A DNA stretch of 64,000 bases. Origin: Taibaiella helva (lineage in GTDB: Bacteria; Bacteroidota; Bacteroidia; Chitinophagales; Chitinophagaceae). The notes beneath the pieces were generated by a model, which saw only the letters and a program-made list of their open reading frames with translations, had not been told where the DNA came from and did not search any database. The position numbers were made by a program, and so were the translations under genes. Below, piece by piece: positions 63,628 to 64,000 of the stretch. Position 1 is the stretch's first letter, and each line of letters begins with the position of its first letter. The DNA is taken from contig NZ_QUZZ01000008.1 in NCBI RefSeq assembly GCF_003545695.1, positions 62,001-126,000 on the forward strand, written 5' to 3'.

Positions 63628-64000
63628 TTAGCGAAGGTCTACTACTTCCACACCAGGGTTCTTTTTTGCATCCCAGGTAAATTCGGTATCTGCTACTTTG
63701 GCATTGGGCGTTACGCCGGAAATGGAATAACCATAAGAACCGCCGTTCTTGTCGTACATGGTACCGCCGGTGATCATGGTAGAAGCTTTATCTACATACA
63801 GCACCACTTTTTTGAAAGCGCGTGCGCTTACCGGGGTCATTTCAATAACATCGACCTTCTTGCCGCCAACGGTCTTCTCGCCGCCATAAACACTTTTATA
63901 CTCGCTGTTATAAGAACCGGAGAACAGCTTGGCAGGAGAAATGCTCTGGGCATTGGGGTCATAGGAAGCTACCTGTACCTCTTTGTTGGCCTGCAGGTAA
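63628..64000 (-). CDS. LolA-like outer membrane lipoprotein carrier, C-terminal part
   Basis: C-terminal part of at least 124 residues; the start lies beyond the window edge. The frame stays open to the last base. The pattern is that of periplasmic LolA-type carriers: QVASYDPNAQSISPAKLFSG, KVVLYVDKASTMITGGTMYDK, YGYSISGVTPNAKVADTEF and the typical end NPGVEVVDLR. LolA carries lipoproteins from the LolCDE transporter to the outer membrane. Only the final ~70 residues follow the first in-frame Met, but the frame upstream of it continues the family pattern. Confidence 0.85.
   Translation of the reverse strand, partial: YLQANKEVQVASYDPNAQSISPAKLFSGSYNSEYKSVYGGEKTVGGKKVDVIEMTPVSARAFKKVVLYVDKASTMITGGTMYDKNGGSYGYSISGVTPNAKVADTEFTWDAKKNPGVEVVDLR

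Overview
The window looks like chromosomal DNA of a Bacteroidota, most likely of the Chitinophagaceae type. This rests on type IX secretion sorting domains at the C-termini of four large exported proteins, Bacteroidota -7 boxes (TAnnTTTG) in front of many genes, frequent TTG starts, a StlD/DarB-type ketosynthase, a fused alpha/beta 2-oxoacid dehydrogenase E1, and small peptides with the Bacteroidota class I lanthipeptide-type leader. Most of the window is ordinary core genome of fairly high G+C. No tRNA, rRNA, CRISPR array, transposase or integrase was recognised.

Layout. 1-2.2 kb: end of a KAS III-like synthase, an SDR and panB. 2.3-12.2 kb: small enzymes, envelope proteins, an M1 aminopeptidase with a T9SS tail, a methyltransferase, a DinB-like protein and groES-groEL. 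12.5-22 kb: a lipoprotein, the fused E1, a PNGase F-related T9SS protein, a deoxyhypusine synthase-like enzyme and a second T9SS protein. 22.2-31.6 kb: parE, a lipoprotein, an MFS transporter, a bestrophin, a YfgM-like TPR protein, pdhA and recF, with three small double-glycine peptides among them. 31.7-41.7 kb: sterol-desaturase-like hydroxylase, beta-helix lipoprotein, thioredoxin, gmk, a LEA-like lipoprotein, a glycine-rich-domain protein with a membrane partner, birA, rsfS and ftsH.

41.8-44.5 kb is different: a two-gene, clearly AT-richer operon of a Hanks-type protein kinase and a TPR-repeat protein, with its own promoter, next to the ftsH terminator. It looks acquired and is the best candidate for an uncharacterised (possibly defence or signalling) system.

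44.9-55.5 kb holds a DoxX pair divergent from a GlxA/AraC-type regulator, a PKHD-type dioxygenase, envelope proteins, an orphan StlD/DarB ketosynthase and a very long DUF4175-type membrane protein. 55.6-58.8 kb holds a LuxE-like adenylating enzyme and two long Cys-rich peptides with double-glycine-type leaders, enclosed by two direct copies of an ~80-bp palindrome-bearing repeat. 58.8-64 kb holds a 913-residue T9SS type B protein, hutI and the C-terminus of a LolA-like lipoprotein carrier.

The second theme is therefore RiPP biology: five leader-bearing, Cys-rich precursor-like peptides lie at three separate loci, but no LanB, LanC, LanT or other maturation enzyme is in the window, so modification would have to act in trans.
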